NCBI GenBank assembly: GCA_032717465.1 | Contig: CM064632.1 | Location: 25,633,094-25,697,093, forward strand | Length of the DNA: 64,000 nucleotides | Reading direction: 5' to 3' | From: Coenobita brevimanus | Taxonomy: Eukaryota > Arthropoda > Malacostraca > Decapoda > Coenobitidae | Part shown: one piece after another, positions 1 to 11,339 of the stretch | How the letters are laid out: every line of letters begins with the position of its first letter | How positions within the stretch are numbered: the first letter of the stretch is position 1 | Notes under the pieces: model-generated | What the model was told of the DNA's origin: nothing | Databases searched by the model: none | The model's input: the letters and a program-made list of their open reading frames with translations, nothing else | Translations under genes and position numbers: made by a program

Positions 1-329
1 CCATCTGTCTGTCTGTCTACGTACCTACTTATCTAGATGGATAAATAGATAGAAATTGTGTATTAAAAAGTGAACCAGTTTTGACTGTACTGGAGAAATG
101 AGGCACTATTTGGCGCACTCAAGACGTGAAGTATTTTTGATGATGCATATATAAACGACTTAGTGCCGGGTATATTAATGAAGCAGTTTGTTTATAGCAA
201 AAATTACACTGTTTTCTGATACACTGTTTAGGGAATATTGCAAAAAATAAAACGCAAGAAATTTGGATGGCCATGGATTTGCAAAAACGACTCTGGCTGG
301 TTTTACCCAAGAAATTCCTTTGCTTCCAC

Positions 330-690
330 TAGTGGTGGTGTGTGGTGGTGGTGGTGGTGTGTGGTGGTGGTGTTGTGTGTGGTTATTGATGGTGGTGGTG
401 ATGGTGGTGGTGTTGTGTGTTTTTTATGGTGGTGATTAGTAGTGGTTTTGTGTGGTTTTTCATGGTGGTGGTGGCGGTGGTGATGGTAATAATAGTGTTG
501 GTGGTGATGATGTATATGGTGACAGTAATATTGTTGGTGGTGGTGAAGGTGATTATGGTAATGGTGATGATAGTGTTGGTGGTGGTGATAGTGTTGCTGG
601 TAATGGTAGTAATGATCGTTGTGGTTATGGTTGTGGTGGCGGTAGTGGTGGTAATGATGGTGGTTGTGGGGTCTGTGGGGAGGCTGTAGT
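330..690. repeat. (TGG)n-rich microsatellite
   Basis: Degenerate GGT/TGG trinucleotide repeat with GAT interruptions. It opens several long but compositionally trivial reading frames (runs of V, G, W). No gene is seen in 1-330 either, which holds only short AT-rich sequence. Confidence 0.9.
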
Positions 691-1007
691 CAATAAGGTG
701 AATACAGCTGGACCTGAGAGCCTCATTTTCCTTTATGCTGTTTCGTGGCGCTTCCTGCAGTTTCAGTCTGACCGGCCCTCTCAGCTGCTACATTCTTGCT
801 GTCTATCTGTCCGTTTATTTCAATGGCCCTGTTTTGGCCTGTCAGTCTGTCGGTGTATATACATCATGTTATCAGTGTACTGTATACTTGGGTCTGTTGT
901 TTTCCAAGCTGGTTCGAATGGTTCATTTAGTCTCTCTGGCCCTTCCAGCTGCTGCACTCATGCTGTCTGCCTGTCTGCTTGTCTGTTTAAGTTTGTCCGC
1001 CTGCATA

Positions 1008-1075
<68 letters not shown>

Positions 1076-1849
1076 GCATATAGCCTACAGTTTAAATTAT
1101 GTAATTGTCCTGCGTCTCTTTTAATCATATATGCGGGTATATTCCCAGTCCACTGAATTTACTTTCTGTCTGTCGGCCTATCCTTTTATCTGTCTGTCTG
1201 GCTTTCAGTCAGTATCAGCTGCTTGGCTATCTGTATGCGTATTTATCTGTCCACCGGTATTTTTTTGTCTGTCTCACTGCCCCATTGACGCGAATATTTC
1301 CCTCTGATTTTCCACATTTGGTTTCTGTGTTGCGATCCTGGCAATGTGTCTAATCATATGCTAGCATTTGAACTCACCTTCTCCTGTCATATTGGTGATA
1401 TACCGGCACCTGCTGACTGATACACACAAACGTAGACTGTAGCATTTCGATTTTCACATGCTGGGCTGTCGTTGTAAACACTCCCTTCAGATCCATAGTT
1501 GCATGGGGAAAGGTTGACCACTTCACTCTCATGACACTTTTTATTTTGTTCATGCTGCTGCCTGGCGATTTTAATCAGATTGAGAAAGAAATTCCAGACT
1601 TTCGTGATTATATACAACCTTCGTTAACCCTTTCACTACAGGACATCGCCCCAGATAGTAAAATTTGACCTGGTTGCAGCAATAATAACTTCATAATACG
1701 CCATGGGATTGAAAGGGCTTAAGTCCGGTTATCACTTTGCCTGCAGTTGGGAAGTGGGATTCAGTAATGGCCGCCCTTTGTACTGAGGCTCGTATGTTGC
1801 AATGAAGGACGGGAAGGTGTTGACAAGTTCTCACTTTTTGAGGTGAACG
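691..1849. other. non-genic stretch with CTGT-rich repeat and (TA)n
   Basis: Two imperfect copies of a ~170-bp CTGTCTG-rich segment (about 735-850 and 900-1,005) lead into a pure (TA)n tract at 1,009-1,072. The segment 1,390-1,850 has no supported coding sequence; a TTAACCCTTTCACT motif near 1,624 matches the TTAA-1 ends described elsewhere in the window. Confidence 0.6.
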
Positions 1850-2072
1850 AGGAGAGTGTACAGTATGTACCGGTAAGTGAGGTGGAGGGGGGAGAGGGAG
1901 GGGGAGGCCGAGGATGAGATGGAGGGATGGAGTGGAGAGGTATATGAGAGAGGGGGTGTGAGCTAGGAGCATGGCAGTGAAATGGCGGGGAACAGGGCGA
2001 CGTGGAGGCGATTTGTTTGTGGCCACCCCTTACGGGAGTAAGGCGTCTGGCAGTAGATATATAGATAGATAG
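1850..2072 (+). mobile_element. RTE-type LINE 3' fragment (LINE-C family)
   Basis: The sequence parallels 34,890-35,094 of LINE-C: the GGTGAGGTGGAGGG-type coding end, the CGACGTGGAGGCG stretch, the GGCCACCCCTTACGGG end of the ORF and a terminal (ATAG)n tail. It is a heavily 5'-truncated copy retaining only about the last 65 codons plus tail, and it is degenerate. The left boundary is approximate. Confidence 0.75.
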
Positions 2073-2301
2073 TTTGTGGATCGTTCATGATTACTTTTAT
2101 TACCTTGCATCCCGCCTTACAGAGTGCAGTCAGTAGTGATATAGAGGCCAGGCTTGTTCTGTCTTCGTCTCAAGGTCTAAAAATTGTCGACAAATACCAG
2201 GGACTTGATATCTCCTTGGCAGTCACAGATTTAATGACACCTCCTCACGGGCAGATAGTGATGTTGAGGTAGAAGAGATAGAGAGTTGTTTGTACAGAGG
2301 C

Positions 2302-2395
2302 ACTTACACTCAGGCTCCTATGACTCACTCTCAGTTGAATAAAATCGTCTGGTGTTTGCTAGAATAGAGTACTTGTTGTCTTAACCACGAGTTAA
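2302..2395 (+). repeat. TTAA-1 MITE-like unit
   Basis: Short TTAA-bounded unit with the core CAGTTGAATAAAATCGTCTGG-like motif at 2,332-2,352, flanked by a CACTCAGGCTCCTATGACTC arm. It is followed by TTAATGGTGACAGTATTAAC, which joins it to a second partial unit. The same arrangement recurs near 8,134, 13,863, 29,525 and 56,175. Confidence 0.6.
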
Positions 2396-3130
2396 TGGTG
2401 ACAGTATTAACACCCTCAGTCTGGTATAAGGATTGAGGTAAATAAAGTTTCCTGGCGTTAGTTGGAATATTTTACAGGAGAAGACATGGCCATAAAAGGT
2501 TTAATACTTGAGCAAAATTACTACTGACGCCAGAACGTAGTACTTATAGCAAATATTCACACATATATCAACAAAATAATATACAAGACATGTGTGTAAA
2601 TAAAAACAGTGTATAGACCTACACTAGAATATGCAAATGATTATGCGGAAGTATACCTACAAGCATACATACTGATATAAATACGTAATATATAAACAAT
2701 ACTGCACACAAATGATTATAAGCAAGTAGACTATACGGAAGGGCATGGTGTATATAAATGAAGACAGCTCATACATGTGAATATATACATGCAAGTGAAT
2801 AAAAGCAGAAGCATATATAAAATTTGCTCACGAATATAAACTGACGTACACATAGGGACATGGAAGTGTGTTTTAGCAGAAATTTACATGCGAATATTCA
2901 GACACTCAAAGCTCGAAACAGCCGCCACGAAGCGGTCCAAATCAGTGAAATGGGAAAAGCACCTGACAACCGGAATATGGAGGTCCCGCCCCACGCCTCC
3001 CTAGTGGGATGGTCCGGGCTTTTGACAGAGTGGGTTTGTGGAAGTGGTGGGCTTGGAGTTGTAGTTACGGTGGTGGTAGAGGGTGCGGTAAGGTATAACT
3101 ATGGTGGTGGTATGAATGATGGTGATAATG
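2396..3130. other. AT-rich intergenic stretch
   Basis: No supported coding sequence. About 2,460-2,860 is AT-rich with many ATATA and TACATA words. The reading frame at 2,860-3,195 has no recognisable domain and runs into a GGT-rich patch; I do not consider it a gene. Confidence 0.5.
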
Positions 3131-3336
3131 ATACTGATATATTGTTTTCATTCTATTATGGGGCAGATTTTCGTCCTTTTGTGACATTCTTGTAGTCCAG
3201 TGGCAGAAAAAGACAATGCAACAACCCATCTTTTCCATAGTACTTCAGTGTGACCCTTATAATATCCCTAGCGATGATCTATTATTACAGCTGAACATTC
3301 AAGGTGAAGAAATGGCAGTTTTAGGTCCAAGTTGTT
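3131..3336. repeat. TA-1 MITE-like copy (degenerate)
   Basis: Contains the family words GCAGATTTTCGTCCTTTTG, AGTCCAGTGGCAGAAA, CCATAGTACTTC, GAACATTCAAGGTGA and GGCAGTTTTAGG in the same order as the better copy at 63,063-63,274. Ends are eroded. Confidence 0.55.
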
Positions 3337-3339
3337 GTT

Positions 3340-3760
3340 GATCAACCTCGTTCTGTCTGGCCAAGCAGACCCATCAACCTTAGGCAAGCAACTGTCCCTG
3401 CCTGGCCATCCCGTGCAATGAATCGATGTTTCCATGCGGCTGACAGTGCCCCGTTGTTGTGAGGTGGGGGGAAAAGTGCGGAGGTTTGGTTCCGTTTTGG
3501 TTCCTGGATGGACGCCGCGTTAGCGTCTCTACACCCAGTTAACAGGGGCACCATTGTAGGCTCCTTATCACCTTTTAAATGGTTAAATGTTTACCACCCA
3601 GCTTGTCACAGTGTAGAGCCACCTGGAGGAGAAAGAAGAGTAATAAGAAGTGACAGAAAGGAAAACCCGAAGTAGGAAGAGAGGACGGTAGGCACAGGGA
3701 TAGTGATAAAAGTGAAGGAAGAAGTAGGCGGCACTACATCAAGTGAGTGGATGATGGTCG
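3340..3760 (+). repeat. unclassified dispersed repeat, copy 1
   Basis: Aligns along about 400 bp with 57,385-57,850: shared blocks include GGAGGTTTGGTTCC, GGATGGACGCC, GTTAACAGGG, GTAGGCTCC, TTTACCACCCA, GTAGAGCCACC, AAAGAAGAGTAATAA and CATCAAGTGAGTG. No coding domain was recognised, so its transposon class is unknown. Confidence 0.6.
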
Positions 3761-4379
3761 CCACCACCGTAAAAACAGTATAGAAATCGTGATTGTGGTA
3801 ATTTGTGGTGGTAGTTGTGGAGGTGTGTTGGTGGTAGTGGCTGTGGTGGTAGTGGTCTCTTGTTGGTTACTGTGGTTAAGGTGATGATAGTGTTTGTGGT
3901 GGTGTCAGTTTGAGGGAGGTGATGGGCTTTATGTGACGAATTTATGGTATTGTTTTTGATTGATGAGTGGTGACAGTATTGTGGTTGTGGAGGGTGTGCT
4001 GATGGTCGCTGTGATGGTAGATGATGGTAGTGAAACCTGTCGATCAAAACTATCTACCTCTCATTCCATCAACCCTTTCACCTCGCTTTTCTATTTGTTA
4101 TAATAATTTGTTTTCTTTATTCCAACGCTTTTTTTCAACATATCCACTACACCTGCATGCTTTACCTGACAGCAGTACCTGAGCCTTTGTCTTCAGCTTA
4201 TCCACCATTAATTTCTTCATCAACTCATCCAGTTCAACTCATCCACCCCACTAAGAGCTCCTTCCTTCAACAGTCAGTCAGTAACCATGAACTCACCCAC
4301 TTTACATGACAGGCAACTTCATATTTCTTCAGCTTAGCCACCCCACACTCCTGCCTCACCTCTCGTCATCTCATCTACC

Positions 4380-4764
4380 ACACCCACTCCTCTTTACCCC
4401 AATTCAGCCCCACACACCTGCCTCACCCACGTCCACCTTATACACCTACCTCACCCACGTTCGCCTTACACACATGCCTCACCCACGTTCGCCTTACACA
4501 CATGCCTCACCCAAGTCCACCTTACACACCTGCTTCACCAATGTTCACCTTACATACCTGCTCGTACCTCACCCACGTCCACCTCACACGTGCCTCACCC
4601 TCTCACACACGCTGCCTCGCCCACCTCACACAGCTGCGTCGCCCACCTCACACAACTGCCTCGCCCACCTCACACAACTGCCTCACCTATCACACACACA
4701 TGCCTCACCAACCACACACACCTGATTCACCCACCACACACACACACACACACCAGTCTCACCC
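4380..4764. repeat. degenerate CCTCACCCAC/ACAC repeat
   Basis: Imperfect tandem repeats of CTCACCCACGTCCACCTTAC-like units grade into CACA-rich sequence. Long overlapping frames here are low-complexity (T, H, P, S) and not treated as genes. Confidence 0.8.
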
Positions 4765-4894
4765 ACATCACTTCAACATTCCCACCTCACACACCTCTCT
4801 CACCCCACCTACATCACTTCAACATTCCCACCTCACACACCTCTCTCACCCCACCTACATCACTTCAACATTCCCACCTCACACACCTCTCTCA
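4765..4894. repeat. 46-bp minisatellite, about 2.8 units
   Basis: The word ACATCACTTCAACATTCCCA recurs at 4,765, 4,811 and 4,857, giving a 46-bp period with nearly identical units, so the array formed recently. Confidence 0.9.
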
Positions 4895-5351
4895 CTTACC
4901 TCACACATCTGCCTTATCTCACTGCCTTAACTCTCCGTCAACCCATCCATCTCATCCACACACACTTGCCTGCACCTTCTGTCAGCCACAGCTCAGAGAT
5001 TAATAGGACCATCAGGCCACATCTTATCAGCCAGTGATGAATAAGTGTCCCCCTGGTGGTGTCGGCGGCCCAAATGATGAACGACTCTCCCATTAACTCC
5101 ACAAAAACCATTGATGAAATATACCTGCTCAACTTTAAGTGTATCTCGTCAATGCATCAATCCCTTAAGATATTGTACTTTAGGTTGTTCTTGCTTTCTC
5201 CAGACGATTTTGCGACCTGTCTCCTTAGATATCGTTTTTACAGACGGAGATAGTTTTTTTTTTTTTATGCGAGGAAGAAGGAACCAAAGGCCATGAGCCC
5301 GCAGTAACAGTTCCCTCCAAGAGAAAAACAAAATACAATATAGAGCCAAAT

Positions 5352-6911
5352 TCAAGATCCGATCATTTTGAGATGCCTGGACACACTGCGTTTGAAAGAC
5401 TGGAGATCATAGGCAGCAGGAAATACAGACAGAGGGAGACAGTTCCAGAGCTGACCTGTTGCATAAATGAAAGACTGGGAGTAACGGTTAACTCTTGCAT
5501 TAGAGAGTTGGACAGAAAAAGGATGAGAGTTTGCTGCCAGACGGGTGCTACGCGCCCGTCGTGGAGGTGGAGGAATGCAAGCAGACAGTTCAGAGGAGCA
5601 GTGACCATTAAAGTAGCGATAGAAAAGAGATAAAGATGCAACAGTGCGGCGAAGAGACAGAGGTTGAAGGGAGTCAGTAAGAGGAGGAGAGTTAATGAGA
5701 CGAAAAGCCCCTGACTTCACCCTATTGAGAAGAGCTGTATGTGGGGAGCCTCCCCACACATGAGAGTTGTACTCCACACAGGGGCGGATAAAACCCCTGT
5801 ATAGAGTCAACAATTGCGCAGGGGTAAAGAAAGAGTGGAGTCGGCTTAGCACACCCAATCTCTTGGAAGCAGATTTTACAAGAGATGTAATATGATCTTT
5901 CCAAGATAAGTCCCGAGTAAATGAAACCCCAAGCATGTTCAAGGATGATGCAGGATTAAGCTGAATATTATTAAACATTAGTGGGTATACCTGTGGAAGA
6001 TTTTGTTGGGTTGATAGGTGTAAGAACTGAGTCTTAGATGCATTAAAGACAACCATATTATTTTTACCCCGGTCAGAGATACGAGCCAAGTCAGACATTA
6101 GATGTGCCATAGCCTCATCCCTTGTTTGTTGAAGTAACTGTTGAGATGGGCGTTGCGGGAACCGAATGGAAAGGTGAAGGGTGGAGTCATCAGCGTATGA
6201 GTGGATAGGGTTAGATGTACAGCTTAGAAGATCATTGATGAATAAAAGGAAGAGAGTTGGTGATAGGACAGAGCCCTGCGGAACACCACTGTTGATAGAT
6301 TTAGGAGAAGAACGATGGCCGTCTACAACGGCGGCTATAGAACGACCAGAAAGGAAGCTAGCGATGAAGGCACAGATAGAAGGATAGAAACCGTAGGAGG
6401 GCAGTTTGGAAATTAAAGATTTATGCCAGACTCGATCGAAAGCCTTTGAGATGTCAAGTGCAATGGCAAAGCTTTCGCCAAAGTCCCGAAAGGAGGATGA
6501 CCAGGAGTCTGAAAGGTAGGTGAGAAGATCGCCAGTGGAGCGTCCCTGACGGAACCCATACTGACGATCGGAAAGAAGGTTGTGATAGGAAAGATGCCTT
6601 AAAATTTTTCTATTAAGAATTGACTCGAAAACTTTTGAAATACAGGACGTTAAAGCAATTGGACGATAGTTGGAGGGTTGGGAGTGGTCACCCTTCTTTG
6701 GGACTGGCTGAATGAGAGCAAACTTCCAGCAAGAAGGAAAGGTACAAGTTGACAGACAAAGGCGAAAGAGTTTGCCTAGGCAGGGTGTAAGCGCAGAAGC
6801 ACAGTTCTTGAGAACAACAGGAGGGACCCCATCAGGCTCATATGCCTTGTTAGTACTGAGGCCAGTGATGGCAGAAAATACATCAACTGAAGAAATTTTA
6901 ATGTCAGCCAT
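5352..6911 (-). CDS. LINE-A ORF2, reverse transcriptase region
   Basis: A 519-residue open frame carrying a non-LTR reverse transcriptase, the enzyme that copies the element RNA onto nicked chromosomal DNA (target-primed reverse transcription). In order: NYRPIALTS (motif 1 area), YGFRQGRST, ALDISKAFDRVWH with a catalytic Asp, SGVPQGSVLSPTLFLLFIND, then the catalytic SYADDS box and LGVSFTRDLSWKDHI. A helical C-terminal region follows, ending in HLKMIGS and a stop. The listed start is only the first Met; the frame is open upstream to about 7,235, so the true protein began further 5'. Upstream an apparent single-base indel near 7,230 separates it from the endonuclease-linker fragment, so this copy is unlikely to be functional. 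Confidence 0.88.
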   Translation of the reverse strand: MADIKISSVDVFSAITGLSTNKAYEPDGVPPVVLKNCASALTPCLGKLFRLCLSTCTFPSCWKFALIQPVPKKGDHSQPSNYRPIALTSCISKVFESILNRKILRHLSYHNLLSDRQYGFRQGRSTGDLLTYLSDSWSSSFRDFGESFAIALDISKAFDRVWHKSLISKLPSYGFYPSICAFIASFLSGRSIAAVVDGHRSSPKSINSGVPQGSVLSPTLFLLFINDLLSCTSNPIHSYADDSTLHLSIRFPQRPSQQLLQQTRDEAMAHLMSDLARISDRGKNNMVVFNASKTQFLHLSTQQNLPQVYPLMFNNIQLNPASSLNMLGVSFTRDLSWKDHITSLVKSASKRLGVLSRLHSFFTPAQLLTLYRGFIRPCVEYNSHVWGGSPHTALLNRVKSGAFRLINSPPLTDSLQPLSLRRTVASLSLFYRYFNGHCSSELSACIPPPPRRARSTRLAANSHPFSVQLSNARVNRYSQSFIYATGQLWNCLPLSVFPAAYDLQSFKRSVSRHLKMIGS

Positions 6912-7021
6912 GAGGAAGTCAGAGGGGGGAAGTGATGGAGGAACAGCACCAGAATCGTCTAAGGTAGAATTGGAGGAGAAAGTCTGTGCGAAGAGATCTG
7001 CTTTATCAGTAGAAGAAATAG

Positions 7022-7570
7022 CTACAGAACCATCAGAGTAGAAAAGAGAAGGGAAGGATGATGAGGTAAAGTTGTTAGAAAGATTTTTGGCAAGATGCCA
7101 GAAGGAGCGGGAAGAATTCGAGTTGGAGAGTTGAGAGCATTTAGTATGGATGAAATTATTTTTAGTAGAGCGAAGAACAGACTTAGCACGATTCCGGGCA
7201 GAAACGTAAAGATGATGTGATTCAGGGGTGGTTGGCTCCGGTACCTTTTGTAGGCCCTCTCCTTGTTGCGGACAGCATTAGAACAAGCGTGATTAAACCA
7301 AGGCTTTCTTGCGTTAGTCAAAGGATATGAGAAAGGAATGTATGTTTCCATGCCCGAGAGAATAACCTCCGCAATGCGCAAGGCACACTCAGATGGCTCC
7401 CGGCCATGGAAGCAATAATCATTCCAGGGAAAATCAAAGAAGTACTGCCTGAGGGCCTCCCAGTCCGCGGCTCCAAAATGCCACTGACGACGTTTCCCTG
7501 GAGGGTCCACAGGCCGTACCAGAGTGATAGGACAGGTTAAGGTAATAAGGTTGTGATCGGAGGAGCCCAA
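7022..7570 (-). pseudogene. LINE-A ORF2 fragment, endonuclease end and linker
   Basis: The frame begins with GSSDHNLITLTCP, matching the C-terminal SDH catalytic motif of apurinic-like LINE endonucleases, then continues through a linker (RRQWHFG, KPWFNHAC, KERAYKRYRS). After about 7,235 it reads out of phase with the RT frame (the correct linker continues in another frame through ESHHLYVSARNRAKS), so the last ~70 residues are a frameshift artefact. The remainder of the endonuclease is missing at the 5' truncation. Confidence 0.8.
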
Positions 7571-7582
7571 CGGAAAGAAAAG

Positions 7583-7824
7583 ATTAAGTGAAGGGTATTG
7601 GAAGCTCCCCCAGGTCTGAGAGTCCCTAGTTGAATTATATCACCTGGATGTTACAAGATTGAGTTATATTGTATGTTATGGTAAGATAATGGTTAATCCA
7701 GTGATTAAGTGAAGGGTATTGGCAGCTCCCCCAGGTCTGAGAGTCCCTAGTTGAATTATATCACCTGGATGTTTCAAGATAGAGTTATATTGTATGTCAT
7801 GGTAGGATAATGGTTAATCCAGTG
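7583..7824 (+). repeat. 121-bp direct tandem duplication
   Basis: ATTAAGTGAAGGGTATTGG starts at 7,583 and again at 7,704; the two 121-bp units differ at only a few bases. The first unit abuts the truncated 5' end of LINE-A. Confidence 0.9.
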
Positions 7825-7843
7825 ATGAAGGATTCTCTCGATT

Positions 7844-8085
<242 letters not shown>

Positions 8086-8133
8086 GTAATATAAGAAGAA
8101 GAATCAGTATAAGGAATTCTGGTACGCTATTCT

Positions 8134-8235
8134 AACTTAAACCAAACGATTTTATTCAGCTGAGAGTGGGTCATAGGAGCCTTAGTGTTGATAGAATTAC
8201 CATTTACCATCTCATGGTCAGGATAACTCTAGTAC
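8134..8235 (-). repeat. TTAA-1 MITE-like unit
   Basis: Reverse orientation core CCAAACGATTTTATTCAGCT at 8,142-8,161, followed by GAGTGGGTCATAGGAGCCTT and then CCATCTCATGGTCAGGATAA, the same order as the copies near 29,600 and 56,230. Confidence 0.6.
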
Positions 8236-8329
8236 CCTGTTCCAGGTAATGACAGCTGATATTTTTCTTTTCTTGCTTTTTTTTCTGAGAATGGGTCTTA
8301 GGAGCTTGAATGTTATTACTGATACTCTT

Positions 8330-9126
8330 AACAGGATGATGATTAGTAGAAGGAAGAGGGCGAGGATGAGATTGATGATGATGATTGATGACGATGACGA
8401 CGACGATGATTGATGATGATGATTTTACGAATGACTGTGATGATGATGATTTTACGATTGATGATGATGATGAATGATAACAGACACACTCTAATAACAA
8501 ACAGGAAGGCAAGCCACTGATTTTTATTGTAATAGGAGTGGAAATGAACGAGGCTAATTCACGACCTGTATGCACTGTTAAAATAAAGCCGTTTTCTGGA
8601 TGACTAGCGAGACTCAGGCACTTCACCCTTGTTAGTAGAGAGAGAGAGAGAGAGAAAAAGAGAGAGAGAACAGTAAACTATAATAAGCGAAATAAATAGG
8701 TGAAGAATAAATGCAAGAAACCCCTTCAAGATTCCCAGCTTATTGCGAGTAGCCTAACTTCTCATATTCTGCCAAAATTTTCTCCATCAAACATTTCTAC
8801 TTCTCCGTAATATTCGCTTTATAGAAATACATCTGGGCCTATATCTATCTTTTATTTAATCTTTAGGCAATATACTCCTAGCTTGCTTCATATGACTTCC
8901 TGTATTTTCCCTACAGTAGTTATGACAAGAGTGTGAAGGGAATCAGGCCTGGTGTTTATCTATATCAGGCGCGTTTACAGCAACAGAAACAGCGCCATGC
9001 GTATCAAATAATATCCAGATTTTCCAGCCATTTCTATGTATTTCAGAACTATAATTCATTTCATTTTACCATTTCACTCAGTATCAAAAGCTTCTATATT
9101 ATTAGCGACAGTTTCCATCAATCCTA
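8330..9126. other. GAT-rich microsatellite and non-genic DNA
   Basis: (GAT)n/(GACGAC)n repeats at about 8,335-8,480, an (AG)n patch at 8,636-8,669, then AT-rich sequence without a supported gene. Confidence 0.7.
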
Positions 9127-9240
9127 CATCAAATATTCTGCCAGTTTTTCTATATACCAAGAACCTCATCGAATATTCTGCCACAGTTTTTCTATACATC
9201 AAAACCTGCATCAAATATTCTGCCACAGCCTTCATATATA
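9127..9240. repeat. 40-42 bp minisatellite, three units
   Basis: CATCAAATATTCTGCC-type words start at 9,127, 9,167 and 9,209, each followed by a TTTTTCTATA-type segment. Units are diverged. Confidence 0.75.
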
Positions 9241-9691
9241 CACCCAAATCTGCTTCGTGTTATGGGTAAATCTTTCAGCCAATAGTCCCTGCTGACACCC
9301 CACCCGCCTCTCAGCAGTCGCATTGGCGGTGGCTGTGACGGTGGCGCTGGAGGTAATGCGACAAGGGTGTGGCGTAGATCAAGTAAAGGCATACACACAA
9401 CACTGGGCTTGACTATCCTGTGAACACTTAGCATCAACACACCCCACATCTAACTTCTACACACCCTACACACATAGACAGTATTCCCTTGAAAGCAGAG
9501 ACGTTGATTTTCCATGATCATGTCAGCTTCAGAGTGAGTCACTTTGAGAGGCGTGCAGAAGAAAAGTTAGTGAAGGCCACATGTAGTAATCCCCTTACCC
9601 TGTGGATTTTCTCTCTAGATAACTTCACATTGCGTGATTCAGTTTATGTGTAAGTTGTATCTGCTCTTTCCAACTCGAAATGTTTACTCTA

Positions 9692-9911
9692 GGTCCTTAT
9701 TCTCATTAGGTAAGGAAACTCCCTAGCACCTTTTCCTTAGCGACTTGATTTGTCATACTGCAGAATTAGTTTTCGTTTTTTGATATTTCCTACATTCGAA
9801 CATCGATATAATTTGCATATACATACAAGAGAACAGTAAAGTGCCATGTCCAGAAATAATATGGTAAGGAAGAGGTGTTAGGATCAACCTTTGCCGACCA
9901 GGATATGGGCC
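9692..9911. repeat. FB-1 foldback MITE copy
   Basis: 220-bp element with inverted ends: the left end reads GGTCCTTATTCTCATTAGG then TAAGGAAACTCCCTAGCACC, and the right end is its imperfect complement (AAGAGGTGTTAGGATC ... GGATATGGGCC). The centre holds ACATACAAGAGAACAGTAAAG. It encodes nothing. Confidence 0.75.
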
Positions 9912-10132
9912 AAGGGTGAATACAAGCGTGTGAAGATAGCAAGAAGTTAAGATGGTTTGCGTCTTCGGGCTTAATAGGCTAACCGTCCACTTCAAGAGAG
10001 GAAAGAAGGGGAAAAAACATAGCCCCTGCTGTAGTTCATTCACGGTAGTTCAGATATGACAGAAAGGAAATTGCAAAACTACAATACACGACATTCGACA
10101 GTCTGTTTAGGTAGTGTACGTGTCACGCAGTC

Positions 10133-10270
10133 CTCCTCCTCCTCCTCTCTAACCTTCCCTTTCTCCTCCTCGATCACCATATTCATCAGTATGATCCTCC
10201 TCCTCCTCCTCCTCCTCCTTATCATCATCATCATTCTTATTATCATCATCGTCGTCGTCATCATCACCCA
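10133..10270. repeat. CTC/ATC trinucleotide repeat
   Basis: Runs of TCC, ATC and GTC triplets; the frames over it are trivial. Confidence 0.85.
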
Positions 10271-10433
10271 ATGCCTCTCTCGGATTCCCAATACATGCAC
10301 ATTATGATTGGCCGTATCCTAATCATTACCGGTATACCTTCTCATTGCACCACAAATGAGCATCGTGGCTTCCCGTATCAGTGAAACCGACAGAAGTTGA
10401 TTGAAATTCGTCATTCCGTCAGCGAATCACGGC

Positions 10434-10705
10434 ATCAGTAAAAATCAGTAACAGCAAAGCAAAAACATCAATTCTTCAATGGTAAAATCAGCCGTATCAA
10501 AGGAAAAACATCGTATTATTATCTCTCTCATCAGTAAAATCAGTCATATCAAAGCAAAGAACTATTATTAACGATTTCAGTAGTAAAATCAGCCATATCA
10601 AAGCAAGAACATCGTATTGATAAATAGTCCATTAGTAAAATTAGTCATGTCAAGGTAAAAACATCACTTTTTAAGTCATTCACTTGTATAATCAGTCGTA
10701 TCGGA
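10434..10705. repeat. ~60-bp degenerate minisatellite, about 4-5 units
   Basis: Repeated AGTAAAATCAG(C/T)C(A/G)TATCAAAG followed by AAAACATC...TTATT-type spacers (near 10,434, 10,482, 10,535, 10,586, 10,633). Units are diverged and vary in length. Confidence 0.75.
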
Positions 10706-10738
10706 ACTATAAATTATTAGTAACTCGCTGCGGTGAAG

Positions 10739-10909
10739 CTTTTTTTTTTTTTTTTTTTTTTATTGTTACCGCCGCACGATTTTATTCACCCGGGGAAAAG
10801 CCATATAGAAATAACAAAGGTTGCTATGACGGTGAAAGAAACTCACGAGACAAGTGTTAACAGAAACCCGATACAAGAGTTTTCCTGATCGTGAGACGGT
10901 TTATGAAGG

Positions 10910-10954
<45 letters not shown>

Positions 10955-11100
10955 GCTGATAGTTCAAATATATATTTTTAACTGCCCTTTGGTATATAGA
11001 GGCACATAAATGTTTCCGTATTACCTGGCGTAAAATCACAGGTGGGAATTGCGTATGGTATTGCTGGCTGTTTTATGTGGTATAGGTAGGGTTTTGTACG

Positions 11101-11147
<47 letters not shown>

Positions 11148-11267
11148 GAGTGAGTTTAGAATATTACCTTCATGTTCTAACTTTCCTCGCCTTTTTCCTG
11201 TTAGCTAACACACTCAGCTTCTTATGAGTCGGCTCGTTCTTGTCCAGGAACAGAATACAGACCGACC

Positions 11268-11306
<39 letters not shown>
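10739..11306. repeat. cluster of simple repeats
   Basis: Poly(T) 10,739-10,761, a CACGATTTTATTCA motif related to the TTAA-1 core just after it, (CT)n at about 10,912-10,949, (GT)n at 11,103-11,142 and (AG)n at 11,271-11,306. No gene. Confidence 0.85.
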
Positions 11307-11309
<3 letters not shown>

Positions 11310-11339
11310 GGGGTGGGGAAGGGGGAAGACAGAATTAAC

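Larger units (their letters stand above)
5254..7582 (-). mobile_element. 5'-truncated Jockey/CR1-like LINE (LINE-A)
   Basis: Minus-strand non-LTR retrotransposon. Its 3' end is a poly(A) tail (plus-strand T run 5,254-5,266) preceded by the 3' UTR word TTTGGTTCCTTCTTCCTCGC. The element keeps the end of the endonuclease (SSDHN), the linker, the whole reverse transcriptase and the C-terminal region, but the 5' part is lost at about 7,582. The same 3' end recurs at 22,031-22,491 and, degenerate, at 63,392-63,449. No RNase H domain is visible. No target-site duplication could be recognised. Clade assignment is by RT motif style only. Confidence 0.9.

Noticed and set aside
417..1156. Val/Met-rich and Gly-rich frames at the left end
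   Set aside because: They are readings of the (TGG)n and (TA)n repeats.
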